Assembly: GCF_943192995.1 (NCBI RefSeq) | Contig: NZ_CALPCP010000003.1 | Coordinates: forward strand, 62,001-126,000 | Source: Flintibacter muris | GTDB taxonomy: Bacteria > Bacillota > Clostridia > Oscillospirales > Oscillospiraceae | Length of the DNA stretch: 64,000 nucleotides | Reading direction: 5' to 3' | Shown: positions 62,515 to 64,000 of the stretch, one piece after another | How the letters are laid out: every line of letters begins with the position of its first letter | Numbering within the stretch: position 1 is the stretch's first letter | Notes under the pieces: generated by a model | Database searches by the model: none | What the model saw: the letters and a program-made list of their open reading frames with translations, nothing else | What the model was told of the DNA's origin: nothing | Program-made: the position numbers and the translations under genes

Positions 62515-63330
62515 TTGCCACACATTGAAGGTATAGAGACTTCCGAGGAAGAACTACATAGCTGTCATGTAAGCACCGTTCACGTTCAGTCGGAACAGGC
62601 GGCGGAAACGCTTCAGAAGCCAATCGGGAGTTACATTACCATTGAGACGGGTAAACCTCTGAGCAGGCATGACCACATCATGAGCGTAGGGGAATGTCTG
62701 GCCGAAGTGCTGGACCGGGTGCTGCGACCTCATTATCACGGGAAACTGTGCGTCTGCGGAATTGGAAACAGGGACCGCTCTGCCGATGCTCTGGGGCCAG
62801 AGGTAACACGTAATCTGCCGTTGAAGGTACTTTCAGAAATTGGGCTGGAAGAAAATTTTCGAGAGATCGTTTCTCTGGAACCGGGTACAGTGGGGACCAA
62901 CAACATAAACACCGAAGTGCTTGTAAATGGCGTGGTAAAAGCGGTAGGGGTTGATTGTCTGCTGCTTATAGATTCTCTGACCGCCAAGGAACCGGCGCGG
63001 ATGTTTCAGACAATACAGCTTTCCACCAACGGGGGCCTCAGCCCCCACCTGACTGGACGAAAAGCGGATTGGTCTGTATTAGGGATTCCAGTGATCTCTC
63101 TCGGTGTGCCTATGGCAATCCCCGCTTCCGTCTTTTTGCCAGATCAAGATTTGGACAGCACATTATTTACAAGCACAGGGGTTCAATCCGAGATTGCTGC
63201 TGCCGGACGAATTATCGCATATTCAATTCTCCGAGTGTGCTTTCCTTCATACTCCATGGCAGAGTGCTTTATTTGGTCCGGGCTGAACAATGACACCGTT
63301 CTTTTTGACCTCGAAGCCTGGAACTCATAA
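62515..63330 (+). CDS. GPR spore-protease homologue
   Basis: 271 residues from a TTG 6 bases after agggaggg; an in-frame ATG at 62473 has no site. C-G-I-G-N-R-D-R-S-A-D-A-L-G-P, then P-G-T-V-G-T-N-N-I-N-T-E, L-L-I-D-S-L-T-A and L-G-I-P-V-I-S-L-G-V-P match the GPR endopeptidase that degrades small acid-soluble spore proteins on germination. It is shorter than the usual 320-370 residues and shows a reduced N-terminal propeptide region. Here it lies among mobile DNA next to a recombinase rather than in a sporulation locus, so its role may differ. Confidence 0.82.
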   Translation: MPHIEGIETSEEELHSCHVSTVHVQSEQAAETLQKPIGSYITIETGKPLSRHDHIMSVGECLAEVLDRVLRPHYHGKLCVCGIGNRDRSADALGPEVTRNLPLKVLSEIGLEENFREIVSLEPGTVGTNNINTEVLVNGVVKAVGVDCLLLIDSLTAKEPARMFQTIQLSTNGGLSPHLTGRKADWSVLGIPVISLGVPMAIPASVFLPDQDLDSTLFTSTGVQSEIAAAGRIIAYSILRVCFPSYSMAECFIWSGLNNDTVLFDLEAWNS

Positions 63331-63378
63331 ACACGGTCAAGGAACTGCGGCCCACGTCCAGTCAAAGGAGACGGTGCT

Positions 63379-63513
63379 ATGGTCATAGATAAGACAACGG
63401 GGAGAGGCTGTGCTTGGAGCATAGTCTCGAAAACGATTATCAGGAAACTGATTGCTGATGGTATGGGCAGTACGCATAAAGAAGTTTTCACTGTTGGGGA
63501 GACAACTGTATGA
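63379..63513 (+). CDS. Possible 44-residue peptide downstream of GPR gene
   Basis: ATG 8 bases after aaaggag; the frame ends at a TGA lying in the first arm of the following terminator. The peptide (M-V-I-D-K-T-T-G-R-G-C-A-W) is not recognised. The ribosome site is the only support. Confidence 0.35.
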   Translation: MVIDKTTGRGCAWSIVSKTIIRKLIADGMGSTHKEVFTVGETTV

Positions 63514-63541
63514 TGCGAAAGTGTCATACAGTTGTCTTTTT
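63501..63541 (+). terminator. Terminator after GPR unit
   Basis: A perfect 13-bp stem (63501-63513 with 63524-63536), 10-base loop and five T. It stops plus-strand transcription facing the minus-strand recombinase. Confidence 0.88.
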
Positions 63542-64000
63542 GCTGTACTGGCTAAATTCCGGGGAAAAATCAATCTCTCCGATAAAATTATAGTGTACGT
63601 CAATCCGTTGGACACGGTGGCCGCTGGATTTGTCCGGGGCGTGAACAACCACCTTTTCCACAAACTCACGCAGGAGCGTCGGAGTTAGCTCAGTCGGCTC
63701 GGTGTACTTCTTCACGATTTTCATAAAGCTCTGGATATTGACCGTTTGGGCTTCGGCGGTGGCTACAACCTCCCGCAATTCCTCTATGGACTGCTTCAGC
63801 TCGGCCTGTTCCTTTTCGTATCCATCGGACAGCTTTGCAAACCGCTCCACGCTCAACGTCCCCGCAACACGATCCTCGTAAAGCCTCTGAATAATCACGT
63901 CCAGTTCATTTGCCCGCCGCTCCTGCTTGTCCAGCCTGCGCCTGGCCTGTTCCTGCTCCGCTTGCTGTACGGCGGTTTTGTTCTCAATGACACGCCGTAC
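63524..64000 (-). CDS. Large serine recombinase, C-terminal part (continues past window)
   Basis: The last 158 codons of a minus-strand gene that stays open to the window edge. It is a coiled coil rich in R, E and Q (R-R-L-D-K-Q-E-R-R-A-N-E-L-D) followed by I-I-Q-R-L-Y-E-D-R and the closing V-E-K-V-V-V-H-A-P-D...I-D-V-H-Y-N-F-I-G. The final portion matches the end of the recombinase at 28346 in pattern (I-V-I-H-E-D...I-H-F-N-F). The catalytic domain is outside. Orientation suggests either the outer element's integrase or a separate element extending to the right. Confidence 0.88.
   Translation of the reverse strand, partial: VRRVIENKTAVQQAEQEQARRRLDKQERRANELDVIIQRLYEDRVAGTLSVERFAKLSDGYEKEQAELKQSIEELREVVATAEAQTVNIQSFMKIVKKYTEPTELTPTLLREFVEKVVVHAPDKSSGHRVQRIDVHYNFIGEIDFSPEFSQYSKKTTV

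Noticed and set aside
1..64000. tRNA, rRNA, riboswitch and DDE-transposase insertion sequences
   Set aside because: None could be recognised by eye on either strand.

Overview
This window is most likely from a GC-rich gut Clostridia genome (Bacillota, possibly Oscillospirales). I infer this from the Tn1549/Tn4451-type conjugation genes, strong aaaggagg ribosome sites with frequent TTG/GTG starts, an SLH-anchored surface protein and a spore-protease homologue. Almost everything visible is mobile or accessory DNA. No rRNA, tRNA, CRISPR array or DDE-type insertion sequence was found.

Layout. 1-10.5 kb: two giant repeat-built surface proteins, the first cut by the window edge and the second anchored by three SLH domains. 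10.6-15 kb: a PAPS-reductase-like protein and an MT-A70 methylase, then the start of a conjugation operon (PcfB/DUF3801, VirD4 coupling protein, Maff2-type membrane peptide). 15.0-30.1 kb: a nested, about 15-kb integrative mobilizable element that has split the Maff2 gene. It carries an XRE regulator, TnpV, an AT-richer ABC-transporter/two-component cargo, two sigma-like proteins, a MOBQ-type oriT and relaxase, a ParB/RepA/replisome-organizer/DnaC replication block, a TnpW-like peptide and a large serine recombinase at its right end. 30.1-46.8 kb: the conjugation operon resumes with VirB6, SpoVG-like, DUF3848/3849, PrgI, VirB4, DUF6674, an M23+NlpC/P60 hydrolase, radical SAM, DUF4315, DUF4366, topoisomerase III and small regulators. 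46.8-61 kb: a 3594-residue methylase/SNF2 protein with a second tnpV overprinted in its linker, then MobC, a DUF3991/Toprim protein and a second relaxase. 59-62.3 kb: four minus-strand XRE regulators. 62.5-64 kb: a GPR spore-protease homologue and the C-terminal part of another large serine recombinase on the minus strand.

How it works together. The outer element encodes a Gram-positive type IV secretion apparatus: VirD4, VirB4, VirB6 and PrgI, a wall hydrolase, and a relaxosome of MobC, relaxase, topoisomerase, Toprim protein and helicase. The nested element has its own oriT, relaxase, replication genes and recombinase but no channel, so it probably uses the host element's machinery.

Main points worth attention. 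(1) A P-S-[IV]-x-x-x-L tag lies 28-34 residues from the C-terminus of six otherwise unrelated proteins of the outer element. (2) The DNA-processing enzymes of both elements appear to start at ATA or ACG codons placed at ideal Shine-Dalgarno spacing. (3) The nested insertion can be reconstructed to within a few bases. (4) tnpV is read inside the giant gene in a second frame. (5) A perfect 16-bp inverted repeat inside the replisome-organizer gene is a candidate origin.
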